From Nocardia camponoti (GTDB lineage Bacteria; Actinomycetota; Actinomycetes; Mycobacteriales; Mycobacteriaceae), in the NCBI RefSeq assembly GCF_014646135.1, contig NZ_BMMW01000001.1:761570-825569 (forward strand): a stretch of 64,000 nt of DNA, in the 5' to 3' direction. The notes beneath the pieces are model-generated. The model saw only the letters and a list, made by a program, of their open reading frames with translations, was not told the origin of the DNA and did no database searches. Below, piece by piece: positions 44,072 through 50,657 of the stretch; the stretch's first letter is position 1; each line of letters begins with the position of its first letter. A program made the position numbers and the translations under genes.

Positions 44072-44127
44072 GGCACCGACAAGGGGGTCAACCGCAGCCC
44101 TCGGGACCACCGGCTCGCCTGTACGCC
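44040..44127 (-). ncRNA. Candidate iron-responsive small RNA or leader (MrsI-like)
   Basis: A promoter with an iron box (44134-44163) points into this 88-nt stretch, which holds no reading frame and ends in a strong hairpin. The RNA would carry a small stem GAC-CCCCTT-GTC exposing CCCCUU, complementary to an AAGGGG ribosome binding site. Mycobacterial MrsI is a comparable IdeR-controlled RNA of about 100 nt. I compared only architecture, not sequence. It could instead be the 5' leader of the thioesterase gene. Confidence 0.35.
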
Positions 44128-44133
44128 GCCGTT

Positions 44134-44163
44134 AGAATAGGTCAGGCTTACCTAAGTCGTCAA
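44134..44163 (-). promoter_or_regulatory. Sigma-70-type promoter containing an IdeR/DtxR iron box
   Basis: On the minus strand TTGACG (44158-44163) and TATTCT (44134-44139) are separated by 18 bp. The plus-strand 19-mer ATAGGTCAGGCTTACCTAA (44137-44155) matches the iron-box consensus TTAGGTTAGGCTAACCTAA at 16 of 19 positions and covers spacer and -10. Iron-loaded repressor would block this promoter. Confidence 0.65.
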
Positions 44164-44194
44164 CCGTTTCCGTACTGTCTCACTAGTCTCATAA

Positions 44195-44908
44195 TTAGTC
44201 GCGTAATGACAGGTTGAGATAGCGATAGACCGTCGCGCGGGAAATCCCCAGTTCGGCGGCGATTTCGTCCGCACCGCACCCGGCGGCACTCATCGCATGC
44301 GCTTGCGAAATCGCCTCGGCGTCAAGCGTTTTCGGCCGTCCACGCCCACGCGACCCGGGGGCGGTCGCTGGCGGATACAACGCGGCCAACCCCGACAGGA
44401 CGGCCGCACGCAACCGGGCAACGTCCTCGTCCGCGTACAACACGACGGGATCGGACAGCGCGCCAAGCGCCTGCGCTGCCCGCACCCGCTCAGGCAAGGT
44501 CGGGCGCGGCCCCGCTACCAGCCGATTCGCCGCCATCATCGTGTTTCTGAACCGGTCGAAGATCGAGCCGGGCGCGGCGAGCGCGAGATCGTTGACGTTC
44601 AGGCGCAGCAGATAGCGATGCGCGATGAAGACGTCGAGCAGCCCTTCAAGTACCCGCGTGCGAGCGACGACGGGGTCGGCAGCGGCCGCTTCGGCCGCGT
44701 CGTCAATGGTCGCCGCCATCGCTTCGAGCAGCGGCTCGGCCAGGCCAGCAAGAATGTCGTACTTGCTCGGAAAGTGGTAGAGCACACCAGCTTTCGAGAT
44801 ACCGAGCTGTTCGGCGATAGCGCGCACGCTGGTGCGGTGGTACCCGTGCGCACCGAACAGCTCCATCGCGACGACGAGGATGCGCTCACGAGTTGGCCTG
44901 TCACTCAC
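44195..44908 (-). CDS. TetR regulator fused to a C-terminal resolvase-type helix-turn-helix
   Basis: A 237-residue protein. The N-terminal TetR domain is plain (ILVVAMELFGAHGYHRTSV, RAIAEQLGISKAGVLYHF). The last 45 residues, from GRGRPKTLDAEAISQA to DEIAAELGISRATVYRYL, look like the DNA-binding tail of Hin/resolvase recombinases, giving two DNA-binding domains in one chain. The GTG start lies exactly six bases after TAAACT (44915-44920), so the mRNA is probably leaderless. It is divergent from the monooxygenase, which it likely represses through two palindromes. Confidence 0.82.
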   Translation of the reverse strand: MSDRPTRERILVVAMELFGAHGYHRTSVRAIAEQLGISKAGVLYHFPSKYDILAGLAEPLLEAMAATIDDAAEAAAADPVVARTRVLEGLLDVFIAHRYLLRLNVNDLALAAPGSIFDRFRNTMMAANRLVAGPRPTLPERVRAAQALGALSDPVVLYADEDVARLRAAVLSGLAALYPPATAPGSRGRGRPKTLDAEAISQAHAMSAAGCGADEIAAELGISRATVYRYLNLSLRD

Positions 44909-44914
44909 GCTGCC

Positions 44915-44974
44915 AGTTTAGCCCTTGACTGACCAACGGTCAGGGCTCTAGCGTTGAAACTGACCATCGGTCAG
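44915..44974. promoter_or_regulatory. Divergent promoters with two CTGACC-N3-GGTCAG operators
   Basis: Operator 1, CTGACC-AAC-GGTCAG, is at 44929-44943 and operator 2, CTGACC-ATC-GGTCAG, at 44960-44974; centres are 31 bp apart, three turns. A plus promoter TTGACT (44925-44930), N18, TAGCGT (44949-44954) encloses operator 1. The minus -10 TAAACT (44915-44920) serves tetR, with operator 1 over its -35 position. Confidence 0.82.
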
Positions 44975-44990
44975 CTCTAGAGGAGTTCTC

Positions 44991-46175
44991 ATGCCGCGCA
45001 GTCAGCCCACTCGTGTTCTTATTTCCGGCGCGAGCATCGCCGGACCAACCCTCGCCTACTGGCTCGCTCGCGCGGGTTTCGCGCCAACCATCGTCGAGCA
45101 GCATCCCGAACCGCGCCCCGGTGGCAACGGCGTCGACCTGCGCGGCGGCGCGCTCGACGTCATCGAGTCGATGGGCCTCCTGCCGACCCTGCGTGGCCTC
45201 GCCACCGACATCGCCGAGCTCGCCTTCGTCGATGCGCGGGGGCGGCGAGTTGGCGGCATTCCGATCGGCGCGCTGTCAGATCCTGGTGACCTTGAGGTCA
45301 TGCGCGGCGACCTCGCCGCCGTACTGCACCGCGCCACTGCCGACGACGTCGAATACCGCTTCGGCGAAACGATCACCGCGCTACCGACCGCTTCCGGAAC
45401 GACACCCACGGAAAGCCCGGTCAGCGTTACCTTCTCCTCAGGCGAGCAACGCGAATTCGACCTCGTCATCGGCGCGGACGGCCTACATTCGAATGTCCGT
45501 CGGCTCGCGTTCGGTCCAGCATCGGTCGGCGCGCATCCACTCGGCTTCGCCTTCGCCACCGCGACCGTGCCCAGCGACATCGGCGCCAATCGCACCGTCA
45601 CCCTGTACAACACCCCCGGTCACGCCGCCGGAATTTCACGCTCGGGCAACCACCCGTACGGCACCGCGTTCTTCGCCTTCCGCACCGCGCGCGACCAGGA
45701 AATCCCCCGCGACGCCGACGCCCAACGCGCCCTGTTGCGCGGCGAATTTCGCGACGGCGGCTGGGAAACGCGCGCCCTGCTCGACGCCGCGACCGCCGAC
45801 CCCACCTTCTACCTCGACGCCATCACCCAAATGCGGTTGCGCAGCTGGGCAGTTGGACGGGTTGGACTCGTCGGCGACGCCGCCTACTGCGCCACGTTGC
45901 TGTCCGGCGCGGGCGCGACCCTCGCGATCGAAGGCGCGCATCGTCTCGCCGCCGAACTCGCGGTCGGCGACAGTTACCCGACCGCGTTCGCCCGCTACGA
46001 AACTGCGATGCGACCGACGGTCCGTGCCCGACAACGCTCGGTCACAACGGCTGGTGCGCTGCTGATTCCGGGCAGCGACACCGCGATCTGGTTGCGCAAC
46101 CGGCTCACCCGCGTGATGGCACTCGGACCGATCGCCGCGCGGGTGTTTCGCCCTGGCTCGCCGGGAGCCGCGTAG
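44991..46175 (+). CDS. FAD-dependent monooxygenase (PHBH/TetX-like)
   Basis: A 394-residue group A flavin monooxygenase. It has the FAD motif ISGASIAGPTLAYWLARAG, the DG motif LVIGADGLHSNVRRLAFG and the GD motif GRVGLVGDAAYCATLLSG. Members hydroxylate aromatic compounds or inactivate antibiotics such as tetracyclines and rifamycins. It starts behind AGGAG and is divergent from the TetR-resolvase fusion, so it is probably induced by its own substrate. Confidence 0.86.
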   Translation: MPRSQPTRVLISGASIAGPTLAYWLARAGFAPTIVEQHPEPRPGGNGVDLRGGALDVIESMGLLPTLRGLATDIAELAFVDARGRRVGGIPIGALSDPGDLEVMRGDLAAVLHRATADDVEYRFGETITALPTASGTTPTESPVSVTFSSGEQREFDLVIGADGLHSNVRRLAFGPASVGAHPLGFAFATATVPSDIGANRTVTLYNTPGHAAGISRSGNHPYGTAFFAFRTARDQEIPRDADAQRALLRGEFRDGGWETRALLDAATADPTFYLDAITQMRLRSWAVGRVGLVGDAAYCATLLSGAGATLAIEGAHRLAAELAVGDSYPTAFARYETAMRPTVRARQRSVTTAGALLIPGSDTAIWLRNRLTRVMALGPIAARVFRPGSPGAA

Positions 46176-46353
46176 GCAACCTCGCCCAATCCCGTGTCCC
46201 CCGCACCCTTTTCGCGACCCGGACGAAACGGCGGGAAACCCATCATCCATGATCAACGGTGACCTCTATGTTTCGAGGCTTGTGTCGATGTTGTCAAAGC
46301 GTGCGATCCGGGCCCGAAACCCGCCGTGCGCGCAGCGAGAGAGGCAAGATTTC

Positions 46354-46875
46354 GTGAGTAGTCGTTCCATTCCCCGCTTGGCCATTCGGGCGGCGTTGTG
46401 CCTGGTCGCGTTCGGGTCGGTGATCGCCGGTCCCGCGCATGCCGAACCACTGTGGCCGGGCGGGCCTGATGTGCCCGGTGTTCCCGCGATCGTGCCCCCG
46501 GCACCCGCGCCCGCACCTCCCCCTGCCGTCGCGCCGTGCAGTGAGAAAGCCCGTGCGTGCCTTCAGTTGTCGACCAACAACGCGTGGTTGATGGACAACG
46601 GCAAGACCACCTTCGGACCGTCGCCGATGTCGCACGGACGGCCCGGTTACGAGACGCCGCCAGGGGTGTTCCGGGTGGCGTTCAAGAAGCCGTTCCACTG
46701 GTCGACGCTGCATAACGCGCCGATGGAATACGCGGTGTTCTTCAACGGCGATATCGCCTACCACATCGGGCCGACCGAAGAACAATCGCACGGGTGCATT
46801 CGACTGACCCCCGAGGGCGCGAAAGCGCATTTCGACTGGTTGGAGCCGGGCGACATCGTTGAGGTCGTCGAATAA
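46354..46875 (+). CDS. Short exported L,D-transpeptidase
   Basis: The start is GTG 46354 behind GAGAGAGG, giving 173 residues; the upstream frame lacks a signal. A signal peptide (1-30) ends AGPAHA, then comes a Pro/Ala linker and a minimal YkuD domain with SHGRPGYETPPGVF and Ser145-His-Gly-Cys148 followed by IRLTP. No Ig domain is present, unlike the homologue at 2917. It would cross-link or attach to peptidoglycan outside the membrane. It lies directly upstream of the small-peptide cluster but is separated from it by a terminator. Confidence 0.86.
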   Translation: MSSRSIPRLAIRAALCLVAFGSVIAGPAHAEPLWPGGPDVPGVPAIVPPAPAPAPPPAVAPCSEKARACLQLSTNNAWLMDNGKTTFGPSPMSHGRPGYETPPGVFRVAFKKPFHWSTLHNAPMEYAVFFNGDIAYHIGPTEEQSHGCIRLTPEGAKAHFDWLEPGDIVEVVE

Positions 46876-46892
46876 CCGCACCACAATTCACA

Positions 46893-46929
46893 CCGGGAGG
46901 CGAGCAGGTGGCCTCCCGGTTTTCTTTTT
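46893..46929 (+). terminator. Intrinsic terminator after the L,D-transpeptidase gene
   Basis: CCGGGAGGC (46893-46901) and GCCTCCCGG (46911-46919) form a 9-bp stem with a 9-nt loop, followed by TTTTCTTTTT. It insulates the small-peptide cluster from upstream transcription. Confidence 0.88.
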
Positions 46930-46940
46930 GCCTAAACGAA

Positions 46941-46958
46941 TCTTTCCATCAGGAAAGA
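46941..46958. promoter_or_regulatory. Inverted repeat in the AT-rich upstream region of the peptide cluster
   Basis: TCTTTCC (46941-46947) and GGAAAGA (46952-46958) flank ATCA. It lies about 40 bp upstream of the proposed -35 box in an unusually A-rich stretch (46938-46985) and could bind an activator or act as an UP-like region. Confidence 0.35.
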
Positions 46959-46994
46959 ACAAAAAGAACAAATCAGGTTGAGTGAAACAACCGC

Positions 46995-47023
46995 TTGCCA
47001 GACTTCTGACCCGTCGCTGATAA
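46995..47023 (+). promoter_or_regulatory. Promoter of the small-peptide cluster
   Basis: TTGCCA (46995-47000) and TGATAA (47018-47023) are 17 bp apart, near consensus for a housekeeping sigma factor, 36 bp upstream of the first peptide's start. Confidence 0.6.
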
Positions 47024-47058
47024 GCGGCAAAACGTGCAAGCGCCACAAGGAGAAACAC

Positions 47059-47166
47059 GTGGGTTCACTGGACGACCTGGTCCTGATTTTCGCCATGAAC
47101 ATCGGCTCGCTGATGGGATTCGACGGCTTGGGCGAGACCTTCATGGGCTCGATTCAGGGCAAATAA
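47059..47166 (+). CDS. Small MGS peptide 1 (A-type), candidate mycomembrane channel peptide
   Basis: A 35-residue gene starting at GTG 47059, six bases after the binding site AAGGAG (47047-47052). An ATG at 46978 is in frame but has no binding site and would break the MGS pattern. The product begins MGSLDDLVLIFAMNIGSL and ends DGLGETFMGSIQGK: acidic near the start, hydrophobic, probably amphipathic helix, no signal peptide and no Cys. Its C-terminal D-x-L-G-x-x-F-x-G-S motif is shared with peptide 3. Size, lack of signal and genomic setting recall corynebacterial PorA/PorH, which are O-mycoloylated. The function is inferred. Confidence 0.8.
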   Translation: MGSLDDLVLIFAMNIGSLMGFDGLGETFMGSIQGK

Positions 47167-47208
47167 TCCGCACTTCGGCGGATTCTTCCATCACCAAGGA
47201 GCTAAAAA

Positions 47209-47322
47209 ATGGGTTCGGTTTACGAAATCCTCGACATCACCCTGGGCAGCGCCAACACCGTTGGCAACACCATCGTCAACGCGCTGACCACGATGAGTGG
47301 TGGCCCTTACGGCCTGTTCTAA
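47209..47322 (+). CDS. Small MGS peptide 2 (B-type), candidate mycomembrane channel peptide
   Basis: A 37-residue gene, 42 nt after peptide 1, with AAGGAG (47196-47201) seven bases before ATG. It begins MGSVYEILDITLGSANTVGN and ends ALTTMSGGPYGLF. It shares MGS-x-x-E, I/L-L, I-T and the late L-x-T-x-SGG block with peptide 4. It is rich in Ser/Thr that could take an O-mycoloyl group, and has no signal peptide and no Lys or Arg. It is likely the partner of peptide 1. Confidence 0.8.
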   Translation: MGSVYEILDITLGSANTVGNTIVNALTTMSGGPYGLF

Positions 47323-47364
47323 CCACGTCCTCCCGCACGACATCTCGAAACTAGGAGTTACCCC

Positions 47365-47481
47365 ATGGGTTCCGCAGCTGATCTGCTCATCGCCACCCTC
47401 CTCGGAATGCAGTCGGCAGGCGAAGCCGACCGTCTCGGCGGCATTTTCCTGGGCTCGCTGACCGGCGTTTTCCCCCAGTAG
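47365..47481 (+). CDS. Small MGS peptide 3 (A-type), candidate mycomembrane channel peptide
   Basis: A 38-residue gene, 42 nt after peptide 2, with AGGAG (47353-47357) seven bases before ATG. It begins MGSAADLLIATLLGMQSAGE and ends ADRLGGIFLGSLTGVFPQ. The D-x-L-G-x-x-F-x-G-S-x-x-G block matches peptide 1, so 1 and 3 are paralogues. There is no signal peptide and no Cys. It forms the second A-B pair with peptide 4. Confidence 0.8.
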   Translation: MGSAADLLIATLLGMQSAGEADRLGGIFLGSLTGVFPQ

Positions 47482-47530
47482 GGGATTCGCCAATCACTGA
47501 AAACACCACCATCACAAGGAGTTTCACCAC

Positions 47531-47644
47531 ATGGGATCACTTGGCGAATTGCTGATCACCGGCTCGTCCAACCTCAGCAACCTCGGTATGCCGTTTGTGC
47601 ATGGCCTGATCACCCTCAGCGGTGGCACGCCCACCCCGCTGTAA
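47531..47644 (+). CDS. Small MGS peptide 4 (B-type), candidate mycomembrane channel peptide
   Basis: A 37-residue gene, 49 nt after peptide 3, with AAGGAG (47516-47521) nine bases before ATG. It begins MGSLGELLITGSSNLSNLGM and ends GLITLSGGTPTPL. It is a paralogue of peptide 2. The spacer before it (CCATCACAAGGAG) closely resembles the spacer before peptide 2 (CCATCACCAAGGAG), supporting duplication of a two-gene unit. A terminator follows 30 nt after the stop codon. Confidence 0.8.
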   Translation: MGSLGELLITGSSNLSNLGMPFVHGLITLSGGTPTPL

Positions 47645-47673
47645 GAAGAGTGCTCAGAGAGTAAGTGTGGTTG

Positions 47674-47704
47674 AGGAGGCGACCGCCGACACGGTCGCCT
47701 CCTT
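47674..47704 (+). terminator. Terminator between the peptide cluster and the mycolyltransferase gene
   Basis: GGAGGCGACC (47675-47684) and GGTCGCCTCC (47693-47702) form a perfect 10-bp stem, extended by one A-T pair, with an 8-nt loop, then TTCCCGTTTTCG. Most transcripts of the peptide cluster should stop here; partial read-through would couple them to the mycolyltransferase gene. Confidence 0.8.
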
Positions 47705-47750
47705 CCCGTTTTCGCCCGTCATCGAGAAGAAGTCAGCAGGCTCGCAACTG

Positions 47751-48791
47751 ATGAAGAACGAAATGCTGCGTGGCGTCATGGCCGCCGCGTGCGCCCTCGC
47801 CATCGCCACCACGCCGGTGCTTGTCGATGTCGCGCCCGCCGCCGCGGCGACTGAGGCAACGGTGGTGAGTCGCACCGACACCGGGCAGAGCACCGAGCTT
47901 CGCATCTACTCCCCGTCGATGGACCGTGAGATCGCTCTGCGGGTGATGCGCCCCGCCGACACGTCGACACCAGCGCCAACGCTGTATCTGCTCAACGGCG
48001 CGGGCGGTGGCGAGGACAAGGCGAACTGGGACGCCCAGACCGACGCCGCGACCTTCTTCGCCGATAAGCACGTCAACGTCGTGATGCCGATGGAAGGCGC
48101 GTTCAGCTACTACACCGACTGGCACGCACCCGACGCGATGCTGGCGAAGAACCTCAAGAACAACGGTCGCAATATGTGGGCGACCTTCCTGACCAAAGAG
48201 CTCCCCCCGGTGATCGACGCCGCCCTCAACACCACTGGCGTGAACTCGATCGCGGGCATTTCGATGGCAGGCACCTCGGTGCTCGACCTCGCCATTCAGG
48301 CCCCTGACCTTTACCGCAGCGTCGCCGCCTACAGCGGATGCGCGATGACGTCGGATCCCGTTGGCCGCATGTTCGTCTCGACCGTCGTGCGCATGGGCGG
48401 CGGCAACGTCGACAACATGTGGGGCAAAGCGGGCGACGCCGCGTGGGCCGAGCACGACCCGTACGTGCAAGCCGCCCGACTGCCCAACATTCCGATCTAC
48501 ATCGCAACCGGTTCCGGCCTGCCCGGCCAGTACGACTCGCTCTCGAACCCCCGCGTGCACATCAGCGGCAAAGACGCGCAGACAATGCTCAACAGCCAAA
48601 TGCTCGTCGGCGGCACCATCGAAGCGGCGGCCGCCTACTGCACGGTCATGATGCAACAGCGCACCAATTCCCTTGGGCGAACCAACATTACGTACAACAT
48701 CAAGCCGACCGGCTCGCACTCATGGGGCTACTGGCAGGACGACCTGCATCAGTCGTGGCCGATGATGGCGACCGCGCTCGGCATCAGCTGA
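47751..48791 (+). CDS. Antigen-85-type mycolyltransferase (esterase family)
   Basis: The start is ATG 47751, which opens a good signal peptide (MKNEMLRGVMAAACALAIAT, cut near PAAAA); upstream in-frame codons cross the terminator. The 346-residue product has the antigen 85 layout: LYLLNGAGGGEDKANWDAQT, nucleophile Ser171 in GISMAGTSVLDLA and His323 in PTGSHSWGYWQDDL. It transfers mycolic acids outside the membrane to trehalose, arabinogalactan or protein. Its place just after four Ser-rich peptides without signal sequences suggests it, or a relative, acylates them, as C. glutamicum MytC does with PorA and PorH. Confidence 0.88.
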   Translation: MKNEMLRGVMAAACALAIATTPVLVDVAPAAAATEATVVSRTDTGQSTELRIYSPSMDREIALRVMRPADTSTPAPTLYLLNGAGGGEDKANWDAQTDAATFFADKHVNVVMPMEGAFSYYTDWHAPDAMLAKNLKNNGRNMWATFLTKELPPVIDAALNTTGVNSIAGISMAGTSVLDLAIQAPDLYRSVAAYSGCAMTSDPVGRMFVSTVVRMGGGNVDNMWGKAGDAAWAEHDPYVQAARLPNIPIYIATGSGLPGQYDSLSNPRVHISGKDAQTMLNSQMLVGGTIEAAAAYCTVMMQQRTNSLGRTNITYNIKPTGSHSWGYWQDDLHQSWPMMATALGIS

Positions 48792-48794
48792 CGC

Positions 48795-49499
48795 TTATCG
48801 AGTTGGTCCAGTGCGCCGCACCGGCAGCCCGCGATCTTCAAAAGCGGTGAGCAACAACTGACCTCGGCGCGCGCCCGCGACCGCGTCGCTGCCGCCGAGC
48901 GCGGGCGCGTACGTGGCAGCACCGATCACCGACTCGCCAACAAGCGCCCAGAAGCGACGCGGCGGCAACCCCGATGCGCGAGTTAGCACCTGCTGCAACG
49001 GGATTAGCGCTGAGGCGCAGCGTTGCGCGAGCCACACCGCCATCGCGGCCTCGCACGGCAGGGTCGCGACACCTTCCTCGCCGACGCACGGGTCGCCGTC
49101 GACAACGCGAATCATGGTGTCGGACACGCCAGCCCAGTCGATGCCGCCGTCGTTGTCGTGGTGAATCCACATGTTGTCGCGGCCCGGATCCCACGCACGG
49201 GCCGAGAGCACATAGAGCGCGGTGACGCGACCGACGATCGCGTGCGCGAGCGCGGTGGCGACGACCTCGGCGGCCATGTCGCGACTGGCCATCTCGCTGG
49301 CGTGGCGACGGAACATCAGTTCGACGCGACCCTCGTGGAGCCCCGCGTTGATTTGCCACCATCGGCGTTTGGATTGGTCGGCCATCGCGGCGACCGCGTA
49401 CACCCGCACATGCTCGGGTTGCAGCGCACGCACCTGGGCACACGCGGTGTCGAACGCCGCAGGGGCGGTGGTGGAAACGATGGTGACCGGCTCGGACAT
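48795..49499 (-). CDS. FhuF/iron-reductase-like protein
   Basis: The start is ATG 49499 behind GAGGAGG, giving 234 residues. The sequence, with AGLHEGRVELMFRRHASEMA, VARALAHAIVGRVTALYVLS-like and NMWIHHDNDGGIDWAGVSD, resembles FhuF-type ferric siderophore reductase proteins of actinobacteria. The C-terminal CC-x10-CxxC iron-sulphur motif of true FhuF is absent. It is divergent from the siderophore ABC importer across an iron box, so it is probably made in low iron and may help release iron in the cytoplasm. Confidence 0.6.
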   Translation of the reverse strand: MSEPVTIVSTTAPAAFDTACAQVRALQPEHVRVYAVAAMADQSKRRWWQINAGLHEGRVELMFRRHASEMASRDMAAEVVATALAHAIVGRVTALYVLSARAWDPGRDNMWIHHDNDGGIDWAGVSDTMIRVVDGDPCVGEEGVATLPCEAAMAVWLAQRCASALIPLQQVLTRASGLPPRRFWALVGESVIGAATYAPALGGSDAVAGARRGQLLLTAFEDRGLPVRRTGPTR

Positions 49500-49546
49500 C
49501 GAACCTCCTCGAACGCTCGGTTCCCGCGACGATGCTGTCACGGAAC

Positions 49547-49565
49547 ATAGGTTAGGCTTACCAGA
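49547..49565. promoter_or_regulatory. IdeR/DtxR iron box for the siderophore importer and the FhuF-like gene
   Basis: ATAGGTTAGGCTTACCAGA matches the iron-box consensus TTAGGTTAGGCTAACCTAA at 15 of 19 positions. It lies between the divergent FhuF-like gene (start 49499) and the FecCD gene (start 49611), where one repressor site can control both. Confidence 0.75.
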
Positions 49566-49610
49566 CTTTATTAACGCGTGTCTGGTTCGAGTCAGGAGTG
49601 CTTGTTCGCC

Positions 49611-50657
49611 GTGATAGTCCCTGGCGCCATCAGACGTCGTCGTCTGACTGGGCTGCTCCTGCTCTGCGTACTGCTCGCCGTCGCGGCGATAGCGGGTATC
49701 GCCATCGGCACCCGTTCGCTGTCGCCAGTGACGGTGACCGACGCGCTCACCCACGCCCTCGGCTGTGCGGGCGGGCCATTCACCTGCCCCGCCACCTCAG
49801 TGGCCGAGGAAATCGTGCGTGAGCTGCGTCTGCCTCGCACCGCGCTCGCCATCGCCGCCGGGGCGGCACTTGGCATCGCGGGCGCGCTCATCCAGGGGTA
49901 TACCCGTAATCCGCTCGCTGATGCCGGTTTGTTGGGACTCAATGCGGGAGCGGGGTTTCTCGCGGCGTTGAGCATCTTTTTGTTCGGCTTCACCGCGCCT
50001 TCGCAGTACATCTGGTTCGCCTTCGCGGGCGCGGCGATCGCGGGCGTCGTCGTGTTCGGCGCCGCCTCAGCCGGTGGCGGCAAAGCGGGACCGTTGAGCC
50101 TCGTCCTCGCCGGTGCCGCGGTGACGGCGTTTTTACAGGCGATGACGAACGCGGTGATCACCATCGACAACTCCGCGCTCGACACCTACCGCTTCTGGGT
50201 GGTCGGCACGGTCGCCGGTCGCGAGGCGAACGTGTTCTGGCAGGTCATAACGTTTCTGCTGGTCGGCGCGGTGATGGCACTGGCCGCCGCGCCCGGGCTG
50301 AACTTGCTTGGACTCGGCGACGACGTCGCGCGCGGGCTTGGGGTGAACGTCGAACGGGCGCGCGCGTTTGGGTTGGTCACGGTGGTGCTGTTGAGCGGGG
50401 CGGCGACGGCGGCGGTTGGGCCGATCGCGTTCCTCGGGCTGGTTGTTCCGCACCTCGCGCGCACGATCACCGGACCCGATTACCGCTGGTTGCTGCCGTA
50501 TTCGGCGGTGATGGGCGCGCTGTTGTTGCTTGTCGCTGACATTGCGGGACGCGTTGTCGCGCGACCGGGCGAGTTGCAAGTTGGCGTGATGCTGGCCGCG
50601 ATCGGCGCACCGTTCTTCCTCGCGCTTGTCCGTCGCAAGAGGGTGGTTGCGATATGA
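49611..50657 (+). CDS. Iron-siderophore ABC transporter permease (FecCD family), first
   Basis: The start is taken as GTG 49611 with AGGAG at 49594-49598; TTG 49602 is an alternative. The 348-residue product has about nine to ten membrane helices and the FecCD segments RLPRTALAIAAGAALGIAGA, LIQGYTRNPLADAGLLGLNAG and GPIAFLGLVVPHLAR. It forms the membrane channel with the next permease. The overlap ATGA couples it to that gene. No substrate-binding lipoprotein gene is in the window, so one encoded elsewhere is needed. Confidence 0.9.
   Translation: MIVPGAIRRRRLTGLLLLCVLLAVAAIAGIAIGTRSLSPVTVTDALTHALGCAGGPFTCPATSVAEEIVRELRLPRTALAIAAGAALGIAGALIQGYTRNPLADAGLLGLNAGAGFLAALSIFLFGFTAPSQYIWFAFAGAAIAGVVVFGAASAGGGKAGPLSLVLAGAAVTAFLQAMTNAVITIDNSALDTYRFWVVGTVAGREANVFWQVITFLLVGAVMALAAAPGLNLLGLGDDVARGLGVNVERARAFGLVTVVLLSGAATAAVGPIAFLGLVVPHLARTITGPDYRWLLPYSAVMGALLLLVADIAGRVVARPGELQVGVMLAAIGAPFFLALVRRKRVVAI

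Noticed and set aside
46978..47166. A longer 62-codon version of small peptide 1 from ATG 46978
   Set aside because: It would start upstream of the proposed promoter's -35 box, has no ribosome binding site and breaks the shared MGS start; GTG 47059 has AAGGAG at ideal spacing.
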